Source: Brevibacterium sp. CBA3109
Lineage (GTDB): Bacteria > Actinomycetota > Actinomycetes > Actinomycetales > Brevibacteriaceae
Assembly: GCF_040256645.1 (NCBI RefSeq)
Contig: NZ_CP158281.1
Coordinates: forward strand, 2,976,001-3,040,000
DNA: 64,000 nucleotides
Reading direction: 5' to 3'
In this document: in pieces, positions 34,983 through 44,881 of the stretch
Numbering within the stretch: the stretch's first letter is position 1
Layout: each line of letters begins with the position of its first letter
Made by a program: the position numbers and the translations under genes
Notes under the pieces: generated by a model
What the model saw: only the letters and a program-made list of their open reading frames with translations
What the model was told of the DNA's origin: nothing
Database searches by the model: none

Positions 34983-35195
34983 CTATTCGGCTGAGACCTC
35001 GATGACCTCACCCAAGGCTTCGACGGTGTCTCCTGGACGAATCGTGGCGCCTCGGCGGGTCTCGACCTCGCCATTGACCACGACTTCGCCGTCGGCGATC
35101 ATGTCTTTGGCCATCGCGCCGTGTTCGGCAACACCATGGAGTTTGAGCAGCTGACCGAGCTTGATCGAATCGCCGCGGATCTCAATCGTCTCCAT
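34983..35195 (-). CDS. S4-domain RNA-binding protein (YbcJ-like)
   Basis: 70 aa. A single S4 fold with IKLGQLLKLHGVAEHGAMAK, DGEVVVNGEVETRRG and the conserved RPGDTVEALG end. Small stand-alone S4 proteins are thought to bind structured RNA, possibly ribosomal. ATG 35195 overlaps the stop of the upstream membrane protein (TGATG), so the two are coupled. Confidence 0.93.
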   Translation of the reverse strand: METIEIRGDSIKLGQLLKLHGVAEHGAMAKDMIADGEVVVNGEVETRRGATIRPGDTVEALGEVIEVSAE

Positions 35196-36022
35196 CAGAA
35201 CAGGTCTCCAAGATCGAATCCATCGCCGCCGAAGAAGCCGCCGCCGTCTCCACCATCTCCGCCGCCGAAGAATCCGCCGCCGTCGCCGCCAGCATCGCCA
35301 CCACCGGCGTCACCGCCGCCGTCGTCGCCATGGGCGCCGTCCCAGCCGCCGCCCATGCCGCCGAACATCATCGAACCCATGAGGACACCGGGCAGAAGTC
35401 CCGAACCGGCGTAGGAATTGAAGTATCCGCGGTTGTATTCGGCATAGGCAGGTCCGGCTTCCCAATAGGCTCGTCGGGTGTGGCCGTCACCGGTCACGAC
35501 CTTGCGGACGGCCGGTTCCGCACCCACTGCAACGCGCTCGGCGTCGGCAGCGCAGACGGGAACCGGGCGCAGCTGGCCACCAGCAGGCGCCCAGTCGATG
35601 TCTTCGGCTGAGGGGCCGTGCTGCGGGTTGAAGAAGCATGGGGGGCGGCGCACGGGAAGCGGCTTTCCGTCAACGCGGGCGCGCACGCACTTGGCGGAGT
35701 AGCGACCATCTTCGAGGGCCTCGGTGACACTGCGGATGTCGGAGGGTTCGGCGACACTGTCGAGCGTCTCCTTGGCAATGTCATAGGAGTCCAATGCCTG
35801 TTTGTAATCCTGCGAACCGCCGGTGTCGAGTTCGACTCCAGCGGTGAGGATATCGAGTTCGGCGACCTCCTCGCCGAAGGACGTCACGTCCTCTTCAGCG
35901 GTCTTCGTCACCTGCCGTAGCTCGGTGGCGGCAAGCTCCTTCTGACGGTGCTTCTCCTTGCGGTGGCCGATGAAGAAAATGGCCCCGAGCACCACGAGTA
36001 TCAACAGGAATACTGTTCCCAC
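35195..36022 (-). CDS. membrane-anchored protein with Gly/Asp-rich tail, unknown function
   Basis: 275 aa. N-terminal TM (VFLLILVVLGAIFFIGHRK, residues 4-22), then a helical region (about 30-110), a Cys-containing central part (CFFNPQHGPSAEDIDW; LRPVPVCAADAERV) and a C-terminal 55 residues almost all Gly/Asp/Phe (GGGDAGG, GGFFGG units). I cannot assign a family with confidence. GTG 36022. Its stop overlaps the S4 gene start. Confidence 0.8.
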   Translation of the reverse strand: MGTVFLLILVVLGAIFFIGHRKEKHRQKELAATELRQVTKTAEEDVTSFGEEVAELDILTAGVELDTGGSQDYKQALDSYDIAKETLDSVAEPSDIRSVTEALEDGRYSAKCVRARVDGKPLPVRRPPCFFNPQHGPSAEDIDWAPAGGQLRPVPVCAADAERVAVGAEPAVRKVVTGDGHTRRAYWEAGPAYAEYNRGYFNSYAGSGLLPGVLMGSMMFGGMGGGWDGAHGDDGGGDAGGGDAGGDGGGFFGGGDGGDGGGFFGGDGFDLGDLF

Positions 36023-36202
36023 GATCTATGCCTCCCCAGCAAAACGAGTCATCAATAAGTATGCCGGACGAGTCTGACAGGCGACTGAACCGAACCCTTG
36101 TGTCGGCTCAGTCCTCTAGCCCAAAAGCCGCTTTCCCCGTGCACGCCCAGCTCACTCACGGCAGATGCCCGAATCCTCAGCCCGAGGGGTCACGAAGTGC
36201 GT

Positions 36203-36952
36203 TCAGCTCAGGTGGCTCAGGCCCTTGATGAGCGTCGCGGTTCCACCGCCGAGAGCAAGGATGATCATAGCGATCCGAGCAGTCGAAGATTCGATCTTCT
36301 TCGACAGCCAGTCTCCGCCGACGAGCCCGGCGACGAGGACCGCCGCGATCCCGATCCACGTGGGTGCTGCCAGCTGCGGCCAGGCACCGTTGTCGAACAC
36401 GGCTTTGAAGATCACCGCCGAGGTGGTTCCGACGACGAGGAACGGCTGCAGGGTTGCAGCGAACGTCCGCTGTTCCCACTTCGTCAGCACGGCATAGGCG
36501 CTGACGGCGGGCCCGCCCGTACCTGCAGCGGCCGACATCGTTCCCGAGAGGAGACCGGTCGTGAACTTCGTTCCGAAGTTCGCGGGCACCGTCTTGCCGA
36601 TTCGGCCGATGACCATGGAGCTGATGAGGGAGCCGATGATGAGCAGACCGATGACGATCTGCAGCGGTGACGCCGGGAGGGCTGCTGCGAGGAGGGCACC
36701 GGGAATCGTGCCGATCACGGAACCCAGCGAGAGCTTCCAGAAGGAACCCCATTCGACCTCTCGCCACGTTCGGACGAAGACGGTGCCACTGGCGGCGATT
36801 CCGCAGATGTTGACAAGCACCACGCCGGAGAACGGATCGAGCAGAAGCACGAGGAACGGGCCACTGACCAGGCCGAATCCCATTCCGGTGACTCGCTGTG
36901 AGACTGCCCCGATGAACACCGCGAACAGGATGAGCATGACGACGGGTTCCAT
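36203..36952 (-). CDS. TauE/SafE family permease
   Basis: 249 aa, about eight membrane helices with the two-repeat TauE/SafE architecture (VTGMGFGLVSGPFLVLLLDP in the first, LLSGTMSAAAGTGGPAVSAY in the second). Family members transport sulfite, sulfonates or organic anions. No sulfur gene nearby, so the substrate is unknown. ATG 36952. Confidence 0.9.
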   Translation of the reverse strand: MEPVVMLILFAVFIGAVSQRVTGMGFGLVSGPFLVLLLDPFSGVVLVNICGIAASGTVFVRTWREVEWGSFWKLSLGSVIGTIPGALLAAALPASPLQIVIGLLIIGSLISSMVIGRIGKTVPANFGTKFTTGLLSGTMSAAAGTGGPAVSAYAVLTKWEQRTFAATLQPFLVVGTTSAVIFKAVFDNGAWPQLAAPTWIGIAAVLVAGLVGGDWLSKKIESSTARIAMIILALGGGTATLIKGLSHLS

Positions 36953-37005
36953 TTGCTCAAGTCTAGTTCAACACACCCTTAGGGGGCGGGGTTACAGTAA
37001 GAGTC

Positions 37006-37794
37006 ATGAACAGTCGTCCGCTCTGGTCACGATTCAGCGCAGATCCCCGCGCTCATGGACAAGTGCGCGCCTCGGATGCCGATCGCGCCGTCGTGACAGA
37101 TGTGCTGTCCGAGGCCTACGCACTCGGACAGATCGATGCGGAGGAATTCGACGAACGCGGCGAGATCGCCAATCACCTGAAGACCCTGGGTGAGGTCCCC
37201 GAACTTGTGCAGGACCTCATCATCGCCGAGGCGGGCGACGTCGAACCGGCAGACCTCACCGATTCCGCTCGTGCCCAGGCACTGGCGCGGCTGGAGGCAG
37301 ACCGAGTTCCGATCACCCCCGCCCAGATCGATGCCGCGGCACAGAAGTACTACAAGGACCGCGTCCGCCGGTCGATGCTGGGGCTGATCGCGGGGCCGGC
37401 AGGTTTCATTCTCGCGTTCTGGGCTTTTACGTCGATCGCCTCCGGCGGCGTGATCTTCTTCTGGCCGATCTTCATCATGATTCCAATGCTCTTCGGTGCG
37501 TTCTCCCGCATCGCGCGCAAGGAAGAGATCATTCGTGCGCGAAAGCGGGAACTCACACGACGGGCGCGAGCGCAGCTGGGTGATGCGGAGGCGAAGCGGC
37601 AGCTCGAGGAGCGCGAGAACGACAGTTGGCACGGTGAGGCTGACGACGAGTTCGACGAGGAGTCATTCGGCCACGGGCTGCAGCCTCCACACCCGCTGGC
37701 TCCTCCCTTCGCACCGGGCCTGGATTCTCCGCGCGATGAAATGCGCAGGCGGAGACAAGAGCGCCGTCGACGGCGCAGAAACCCCTGGGACTGA
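37006..37794 (+). CDS. DUF1707 (SHOCT-like) protein with two TM helices
   Basis: 262 aa. The DUF1707 motif covers residues about 19-70 (VRASDADRAVVTDVLSEAYALG, IDAEEFDERGE). A second short helical region with ITPAQIDAAAQKYYKDRVRRS leads into two TM helices (GLIAGPAGFILAFWAFTSIA and GVIFFWPIFIMIPMLFGAFS), then a basic Arg-rich C-terminus (RRRRQERRRRRRNPWD type). Function unknown. ATG 37006. Confidence 0.87.
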   Translation: MNSRPLWSRFSADPRAHGQVRASDADRAVVTDVLSEAYALGQIDAEEFDERGEIANHLKTLGEVPELVQDLIIAEAGDVEPADLTDSARAQALARLEADRVPITPAQIDAAAQKYYKDRVRRSMLGLIAGPAGFILAFWAFTSIASGGVIFFWPIFIMIPMLFGAFSRIARKEEIIRARKRELTRRARAQLGDAEAKRQLEERENDSWHGEADDEFDEESFGHGLQPPHPLAPPFAPGLDSPRDEMRRRRQERRRRRRNPWD

Positions 37795-37811
37795 TAGGCA
37801 ACGCAGAACCG

Positions 37812-38196
37812 TCAGGGCTGGAAGACTCGGATCTGAGCGAATTCCTCTGCTTTGTTGGTGCGGAACCAGAAGGCATGTGAGAAATATCGGATGTCCTCGC
37901 CATCGCTCGATTTCTCCCACTGGCCCCAGGCAGCTGCGGCTTTGCCGTGGGTGATGGCGGCCTCGAGATGGCCGGCCACTGCATCCTCGTCTGAGGTTTT
38001 CAGCAGAGCGTCGACGACCTCGTCGCACCCCGTGCTGGTCTCGACTCCCCCGCTGCCAATGATCTGGAGTACGCAGTCCTTAGCAATCACCTCGTCGAGG
38101 GCCTGTTTATCTCGGTTGAACAAAGTTCTCTTCGAACCGGGCGACGAACATGTTCTTGGGGCTGTTTCCGCAGGACTCTGTGCCGGTGAACGTCAT
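37812..38196 (-). pseudogene. SnoaL/NTF2-like protein gene broken by a single-base frameshift
   Basis: From ATG 38196 the first frame reads MTFTGTESCGNSPKNMFVAR then FEENFVQPR and stops. The next frame continues naturally with FNRDKQALDEVIAKDC and LQIIGSGGVETSTG down to 37812 (about 103 codons). Removing one base from the AAA at 38122-38124 (TTT in the sense strand) joins them as FEENLFNRDKQALDEV, a continuous protein of about 128 aa. Without that the second part has only a TTG start. Family looks like SnoaL/DUF4440 (compact, cone-shaped, often isomerase or polyketide-related). Either a recent mutation or a sequencing error. Confidence 0.7.
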
Positions 38197-38232
38197 GCCA
38201 TCCAGGGTACGGGAGGAGCGCCGAGTCGAAAA

Positions 38233-38270
38233 GAGCCGTGCCGGCACCCTTTCGGGCACCGGCACGGCTC
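38233..38270 (-). terminator. terminator of groEL
   Basis: GAGCCGTGCCGG (38233-38244) pairs with CCGGCACGGCTC (38259-38270). On the minus strand it is followed by TCTTTTCG. It lies 20 nt past the groEL stop. Confidence 0.88.
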
Positions 38271-38289
38271 GTCGAGCGGTAGAGGCTTA

Positions 38290-39933
<1,644 letters not shown>

Positions 39934-40080
39934 TTAGATCCTCCCTGATGGAGTGGAATGGGATTCCAGAGCAATCGTCAACGCCCGCGACGGCAGAGAA
40001 TGTGTCCGCATGTTCCATTCCACACATGGACCACGCTCTCGAGACGATTGATGAGAAACCCACGGTTTTCACCACTACTA

Positions 40081-40110
40081 GATTTAGCACTCTCACCATG
40101 CGAGTGCAAA
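40081..40110 (-). promoter_or_regulatory. groEL promoter with embedded CIRCE (HrcA operator)
   Basis: TTAGCACTC (40084-40092), a 9-nt spacer and GAGTGCAAA (40102-40110) match CIRCE (TTAGCACTC-N9-GAGTGCTAA) except at the end of one arm. On the minus strand TTGCAC (40109-40104) and TAAATC (40086-40081), 17 bp apart, are good -35 and -10 boxes lying inside or at the edge of CIRCE, so HrcA binding would block polymerase directly. Confidence 0.9.
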
Positions 40111-40287
40111 TATTGAGTCCGCTCGCGACAGTCGAATCGGCCGTCTCCTCCGTGATTGCGCGGTTCGGCCCAGCGCGAAACTCCAGCGGGTTCCGCGGAG
40201 CGGACGCATGAGGCACGTGTCCCATCGCGGGAGCGAGACGTGTGTGTGAGGCGTGAGGCGTGTGAACGAAGCGGGAGCGAGCCGGGC

Positions 40288-40394
40288 GCGCGCGGCGGGC
40301 GAGCCGTGTGAACGAAATGTGCGCGAGGCATGCGCGTGCAGCGTGCGAGCCGGTTGCGCGCGGCAGGCGAGCCGTGTGCGCGAAATACGCGCGA
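40288..40394. repeat. two copies of a ~38-bp GCGCGCGGC-GGCGAGCCGTGTG unit
   Basis: Copies at about 40288-40326 and 40356-40394 share GCGCGCGGC(G/A)GGCGAGCC and GTGTG..CGAAAT..GCGCGA, 68 bp apart. A weaker related unit (GTGTGAACGAAGCGGGAGCG) precedes. Composition is far more G/C-rich and CpG-rich than neighbours. Confidence 0.65.
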
Positions 40395-40522
40395 CCGGGC
40401 CATGGTCTACAGCTCTACCTACGTTTCAAAGCCCCGCTTGCAAGTCGAGCCCTGAAACTTCGATCGGTCCCTTACCCGACTTCTGGCTCGCAGCCCCTGA
40501 TTCTCCCCTCGCGGGGCGTGGT

Positions 40523-40622
40523 CCGCAGCTCCTTGAGACTCGCCTCTCCTTGAAATGCGCAGCACGCTGAAACGCGCAGCTCCTTGAGACGCGCAGCTCC
40601 TTGAGACGCGCCTCCATGAAAC
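40523..40622. repeat. six-unit 17-bp tandem array downstream of cspA
   Basis: Units of GCGCAGCTCCTTGAGAC type at about 40523-40540, 40541-40556, 40557-40573, 40574-40590, 40591-40607 and 40608-40622. The 40574 and 40591 units are identical; the others have 2-6 differences. It ends 4 bp before the cspA terminator hairpin. Confidence 0.9.
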
Positions 40623-40625
40623 TGA

Positions 40626-40657
40626 AAAGCGCCAAGCAGTTGCCTGCTTGGCGCTTT
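40626..40657. terminator. terminator of cspA
   Basis: AAAGCGCCAAGCAG (40626-40639) and CTGCTTGGCGCTTT (40644-40657) are perfect complements around a TTGC loop. On the minus strand the stem ends in TTTTC. It is about 75 nt past the cspA stop. Confidence 0.88.
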
Positions 40658-40730
40658 CCCCGCTCGGAAGGATTCGGGCCTCTGCCGCCATCCCGCCGAA
40701 GCGGATCAAAAGACTTTACGTACGTGAGTC

Positions 40731-40934
40731 TCAGAGGAGGGTGACGGATTCCGCCTGAGGACCCTTTTGTCCTTCTCCAACTTCGAACTCAACCTGCTGG
40801 CCCTCTTCGAGAGCGCGGTAGCCGTCCATCTGGATTGCGCTCCAGTGAACGAACACGTCCTGGTTGTTGCCTTCCAGGGTAATGAATCCATAGCCCTTTT
40901 CGGCGTTGAACCACTTGACGGTACCTTGTGCCAT
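40731..40934 (-). CDS. cspA: cold shock protein CspA family
   Basis: 67 aa single cold-shock domain with RNP1 KGYGFITL and RNP2 [11 protein letters not shown] chaperone. Distinct from the 126-aa extended paralogue at 19690. ATG 40934. The upstream region is long (nearly 350 bp to the next gene), in keeping with the long structured leaders of cold-shock mRNAs. Confidence 0.97.
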   Translation of the reverse strand: MAQGTVKWFNAEKGYGFITLEGNNQDVFVHWSAIQMDGYRALEEGQQVEFEVGEGQKGPQAESVTLL

Positions 40935-41282
40935 TACTTCTCCATACAGTGCAGTGTCATTGATATTCCATCACCCGATTGCGACCAGTCTGGCCACAGA
41001 GCGGACAACGGAAGCTAGTAAAACTCAACCGACCCCGCGATTTCTCTCATTGACCTCTAGAGAATGATCTCGGTGAAGCACGAATAGAACACAAGGGCAG
41101 TGCTTGCCTAGCTGATGCAACTCTACCCCAGCGCCGGACAGGTCCCTCGACCGCTTAACACTGTTACCAATTCGTTATATGGACATATTCGGCGGGTTAG
41201 CTTCTGGTGGGAAACGCGTCTCACCAGCTGCCTCGCCAGCCGCGCCAAAAGTGCTCAGCTGGCGAGTACGGCACTGGGCTCA
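40935..41282. other. gene-free region upstream of cspA
   Basis: 348 bp; AT-rich near 41000-41100 and 41150-41200 (GTTACCAATTCGTTATATGG). Probably the cspA promoter and a long 5' leader, plus the end of the LytR_C transcript. I cannot place boxes with confidence. Confidence 0.45.
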
Positions 41283-41918
41283 TCAGTTGTTGTCGGTGGC
41301 ACCGGCCGAGCCGGAATCTGCGCCGTCCGCGGCTGAACCATTTTCGCCTGAACCGCCCTCATCTGCGCCACCTCCGCTGGGTTCGGGTCCGCGCTCGGCG
41401 ATGTCGGAACAGATGACGACAGTGATGTCGGCGTCGAAGTCCGTCGACGCTTCGGTGGCCTCGATCCCGAGCGCATCGGCGACCAGCTTCGCCTGCGAGG
41501 CGTTCGCTTCATCAGAGTAGTAGACGGTGGAGTCGGTCAGCCCGGTCGAATAGTTACCGACCTGGCCGATGCCCCAGCCCTTTTCCTCCACTGCTTCGGA
41601 GAACTTCTTCGCGACTCCGGAGACTCCCGAACCGTTGAGAACATCGACCTTGAGTGAGGAGTCAGCGACGCTGACTTCACTCTCACTGGGCGATGGACTC
41701 GCCGAGGCGGTCTTGTCGGAGGCAGAATCGGCGACGTTGGACTCGGGGTCCTTCATCGACGAGGTGATGATGTTGATGGCCGCGACCACCAGCAGAACGG
41801 CAACCAGAGCGAGGATGATGACCAGTGCGATGGCACCGACATTCGACTGTGCCGAGGAGTCCTGACGATGGGCTCCGCTGCGTCGTCCAGCTTCGATTTC
41901 GTCGAATTCGTCAGTCAT
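41283..41918 (-). CDS. LytR_C domain membrane protein
   Basis: 211 aa. A cytoplasmic N-terminus (MTDEFDEIEAGRRSGAHRQD), one TM (VGAIALVIILALVAVLLVVAAI, about 27-49), a Ser/Asp/Ala linker, the LytR/CpsA/Psr C-terminal domain (DVLNGSGVSGVAKKFSEAVE), and a Gly/Asp/Ser-rich tail. Such proteins accompany LCP ligases in wall-glycopolymer attachment, but no LCP domain is present here. Two nt after the DUF3263 gene stop: operon. Confidence 0.9.
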   Translation of the reverse strand: MTDEFDEIEAGRRSGAHRQDSSAQSNVGAIALVIILALVAVLLVVAAINIITSSMKDPESNVADSASDKTASASPSPSESEVSVADSSLKVDVLNGSGVSGVAKKFSEAVEEKGWGIGQVGNYSTGLTDSTVYYSDEANASQAKLVADALGIEATEASTDFDADITVVICSDIAERGPEPSGGGADEGGSGENGSAADGADSGSAGATDNN

Positions 41919-41920
41919 AT

Positions 41921-42187
41921 CTACCTCGAGACGCGGGCTTGTGCACGTTCGCTCTGCCGCGTAGTGCGGATGCGACGTAAGCGTTTGACCAGCATAGGGT
42001 CACTGGCAAGAGCGGCAGGGTTGTCGAGCAGGGAATTGAGGATCTGGAAGTAGCTGGTGGCTGACATGTCGAACCGTTCACGAATCGCATGATCCTTGGC
42101 TCCACCGTACTTCCACCACCGCCGCTCGAACTCCAAAACGGACACCTCGAGCTCGCTCAGTTCGGGGGCGCCTTGGTTCTGCGGCAT
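41921..42187 (-). CDS. DUF3263 protein
   Basis: 88 aa. SELEVSVLEFERRWWKYGGAKDHAI and LLDNPAALASDPMLVKRLRR match DUF3263, small actinobacterial proteins that almost always precede a LytR_C gene, as here. Helix-turn-helix-like (FDMSATSYFQILNSLL). Function unknown. ATG 42187. Confidence 0.92.
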   Translation of the reverse strand: MPQNQGAPELSELEVSVLEFERRWWKYGGAKDHAIRERFDMSATSYFQILNSLLDNPAALASDPMLVKRLRRIRTTRQSERAQARVSR

Positions 42188-42457
42188 AGACGTTGTGCTC
42201 CTTCGGGAAGAATCGTTGCCTCTATATTATCGCCCGGAGGACAGGACTGAAATTCGCGGCGCGCCGTCGGACCTCTACCAGCGCGCCGTCGCCACCCTTC
42301 CGGCACCGTCTACCGACCGAAACCCAGACAACCCACCCCGCCCCAGGTGACTCTCCACGGCGGCTGAGTAGCCACGGTGCGTGAGTCGCCCACAGCGGAG
42401 TGGGTCGAGAGTGCCGGCCGGCGGTCCTACACGGACGAGCTGTCGAACGAGAACCGA

Positions 42458-43924
42458 TCAGCGGATGCGGATGTTGACCTGCTTGATCTGGGTGAAGCCT
42501 TCGAGCATGCCCTCCAGCGAGGCCTCACGACCGAAGCCTGAGGTCTTCATGCCGCCGTAGGACTGCCCGGCCAGCTGGCCACCGCCCTGGTTGACCTGGA
42601 CCCAGCCGGATTCGATCCGGTTGGCCATGGTCAGTGCGGCATCGACGTTCTTCGTGAAGACGAATGCGGCGAGGCCGAATTCGCTGTCATTGGCCATGTC
42701 GATGACCTCGTCAACGTCCTTCCAGGGAATGACCGAGAGGACGGGGCCGAAGATCTCCTCCTGGCTCGTCTGCCATTCGTTCTTGGCCTTGGAGAAGATG
42801 ACGGGAGCGTGGTAGAAACCGGGTTCACCGACCTCAAGTGAATCAGTTCCGTCGTAGGCGATCTCAACGCCGTCCATCGACTTGCCCATCTCGATGTAGT
42901 CAGACACCTGGTTGAACTGCTTCTCGTTGATGATGCAGCCGATGTCGGAGTCTTCGTTGCGAGGGTCACCGACCTTCATCTTCGACACGGCGTCGACGAG
43001 CTTGCCCAGGAAGTCATCGTAGATGTCCTCGTGCAGGAACAGGCGTGAGCCCATCGTGCAGGACTGGCCCTGGCGTGCGAAGCGGGTCGACAGCAGCACC
43101 TGCTGGAGAGTGTCATCGTCGTTGGAGTCGGGGAAGACGATGTTCGGGCTCTTGCCGCCGAGTTCCATCGAAGCATGAGCGAGACGTCCGCCTGCCAGTT
43201 CAGCGACGTGGCGGCCGACATTCGTCGAACCGGTGAACGAGACCTTATCGACGTCGGGGTGGACGTTGAGGGCCTCACCGATGACCGAGCCCTTGCCTGT
43301 GACGACGTTGAGGACGCCAGCCGGAAGAATGTCGGCGAGCAGTTCAGCCATCTTCAGAATTGTCAGCGGTGCATCCTCGGCGCATTTGAGGACGATCGTG
43401 TTGCCGGCGGCCAGTGCGGCCGGAGTCTTGAAAGCGGCGATCATCAGCGGCGAGTTCCACGGCAGGATTCCCGCGACGACGCCAAGTGGCATTCGCTTCG
43501 TGTACTGCAGCTGTCCGTCACCGGCAGGCAGTGTGTTGCCCTTGACCTCGCCGGCTACTCCGCCCATGTAACGGAACAAGTCGGCCAGGATGATCGTCTC
43601 CGGGCGTGCCTGTGTCCGGATGGCGTTGCCAGTGTCGATCGCGGTCAGCTGGGCCAGTTCCTCGGAACCGGCTTCAAGTGCGTCCGCGCAGCGGATGAGC
43701 ATCTTCTGGCGTTCCTTGAACGGAAGCGCAGCCCATTCGGGGAACGCTTTGCGAGCGGCCTTGACTGCTCGATCGGCGTCCGCTTCCTTGCCATTGGCCA
43801 CAGTGGCGATCACAACGTTGCGATCGATGGGGGTGATGACGTCTTTCCTGTCACCGTCGGCGGCTTCGACCCATTCTCCGCCGATGAACAGCTTCCAGTT
43901 CGTGGCCTCGGGAAATTGCGACAT
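42458..43924 (-). CDS. NAD(P)-dependent aldehyde dehydrogenase
   Basis: 488 aa ALDH superfamily, nearest in style to betaine-aldehyde, phenylacetaldehyde or aminobutyraldehyde dehydrogenases. Cofactor site VAGILPWNSPLMIA and FTGSTNVGRHV; Glu in MELGGKSPNIVF (about 254); catalytic Cys in RQGQSCTMGSR (about 289); C-terminal SYGGMKTSGFGRE. Substrate cannot be fixed from sequence or context. ATG 43924. Confidence 0.94.
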   Translation of the reverse strand: MSQFPEATNWKLFIGGEWVEAADGDRKDVITPIDRNVVIATVANGKEADADRAVKAARKAFPEWAALPFKERQKMLIRCADALEAGSEELAQLTAIDTGNAIRTQARPETIILADLFRYMGGVAGEVKGNTLPAGDGQLQYTKRMPLGVVAGILPWNSPLMIAAFKTPAALAAGNTIVLKCAEDAPLTILKMAELLADILPAGVLNVVTGKGSVIGEALNVHPDVDKVSFTGSTNVGRHVAELAGGRLAHASMELGGKSPNIVFPDSNDDDTLQQVLLSTRFARQGQSCTMGSRLFLHEDIYDDFLGKLVDAVSKMKVGDPRNEDSDIGCIINEKQFNQVSDYIEMGKSMDGVEIAYDGTDSLEVGEPGFYHAPVIFSKAKNEWQTSQEEIFGPVLSVIPWKDVDEVIDMANDSEFGLAAFVFTKNVDAALTMANRIESGWVQVNQGGGQLAGQSYGGMKTSGFGREASLEGMLEGFTQIKQVNIRIR

Positions 43925-44167
43925 TGTGATCCTTTCACCTACTCAGTTCTGCGATGAACTCCTTCGAAGAAGCATATCGTCCGTCTGGGTCCGAAAAGAA
44001 TGCCGGGACGGTAGGCGATGATGCACACCTCATCTGCGTTATGTGCACATCGGCACCGAACCTCGGCCCAGGCCACTCTCCGAGACCGACACGTGACCGC
44101 ACGCCTGATCGCATACCTGGTCGGTCACGGATCGGAGACGATGCTTCCCATCGGTAGAATCGCGGGC

Positions 44168-44869
44168 ATGACGTCCACAGCCGAGCTGACGAAGATCATG
44201 TCCTCCGACTGGGCCACGGCACTGTCCGACCAGGCCGATCGCATCCATGACGTGGGCGATTTCCTGCGGGAGGAGGTCTCCGCTGGGCGAAGTTATCTGC
44301 CCAGCGGAGACAAGGTGTTCCGTGCCTTTGCTGAGCCACTCGCCGAGGTGAAGGTAGTCATCGTCGGACAGGATCCCTATCCGACCCCCGGGCATGCGAT
44401 CGGTCTGTCCTTCGCCGTCGATCCCGAGGTGCGTCCGCTTCCCCGGTCACTGAAGAACATCTACAAGGAGCTCGCCGCCGACTTGGGCATCGAACCTGCC
44501 GCCCATGGTGATCTGCAGGCGTGGTCAAGGCAGGGCGTCATGCTGCTCAATAGGGTGCTCACTGTTGCCCCGGGCGAGCCCGCGTCCCACCGCAAGCGCG
44601 GCTGGGAGGCCATCACGGAACAGGCGATTGCCGCTCTGGTCGACCGGGATCAACCGCTGGTGGCGATCCTATGGGGCCGAGAGGCGAGGAATCTGGCCCC
44701 GATGCTGCGGTCGGGTCGCTCGGAGGTCGCGATCATCGAGTCCGCACACCCGTCGCCGCTGTCAGCCAGCAGAGGCTTCTTCGGATCCCAGCCGTTCTCC
44801 CGCACCAACGATCTGCTTGTGCACAAGGGCATGGCGCCCATCGATTGGAGCCTCCCGCCCCAGGGCTGA
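44168..44869 (+). CDS. ung: uracil-DNA glycosylase, family 1
   Basis: 233 aa. Removes uracil from DNA. Water-activating loop [17 protein letters not shown] with catalytic Asp69, [16 protein letters not shown], and the minor-groove loop [18 protein letters not shown] 44168 (MTSTAELTK) fits the family; a longer frame is open upstream with an alternative ATG at 44141, without homology. Convergent with the ThrE-type gene, 12 bp apart. Confidence 0.97.
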   Translation: MTSTAELTKIMSSDWATALSDQADRIHDVGDFLREEVSAGRSYLPSGDKVFRAFAEPLAEVKVVIVGQDPYPTPGHAIGLSFAVDPEVRPLPRSLKNIYKELAADLGIEPAAHGDLQAWSRQGVMLLNRVLTVAPGEPASHRKRGWEAITEQAIAALVDRDQPLVAILWGREARNLAPMLRSGRSEVAIIESAHPSPLSASRGFFGSQPFSRTNDLLVHKGMAPIDWSLPPQG

Positions 44870-44881
44870 GCGTGCCAAGAC

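Larger units (their letters stand above)
40111..40730. other. 620-bp gene-free region between groEL and cspA with two repeat arrays
   Basis: No convincing gene. Besides the CIRCE region it holds a G/C-rich degenerate array (40288-40394), a 17-bp tandem array (40523-40622) and the cspA terminator (40626-40657). The stretch 40395-40520 has no feature I can name. Confidence 0.5.

Noticed and set aside
40288..40394. G/C-rich repeat considered as an origin or integration site
   Set aside because: No DnaA boxes, tRNA end or integrase gene is nearby.
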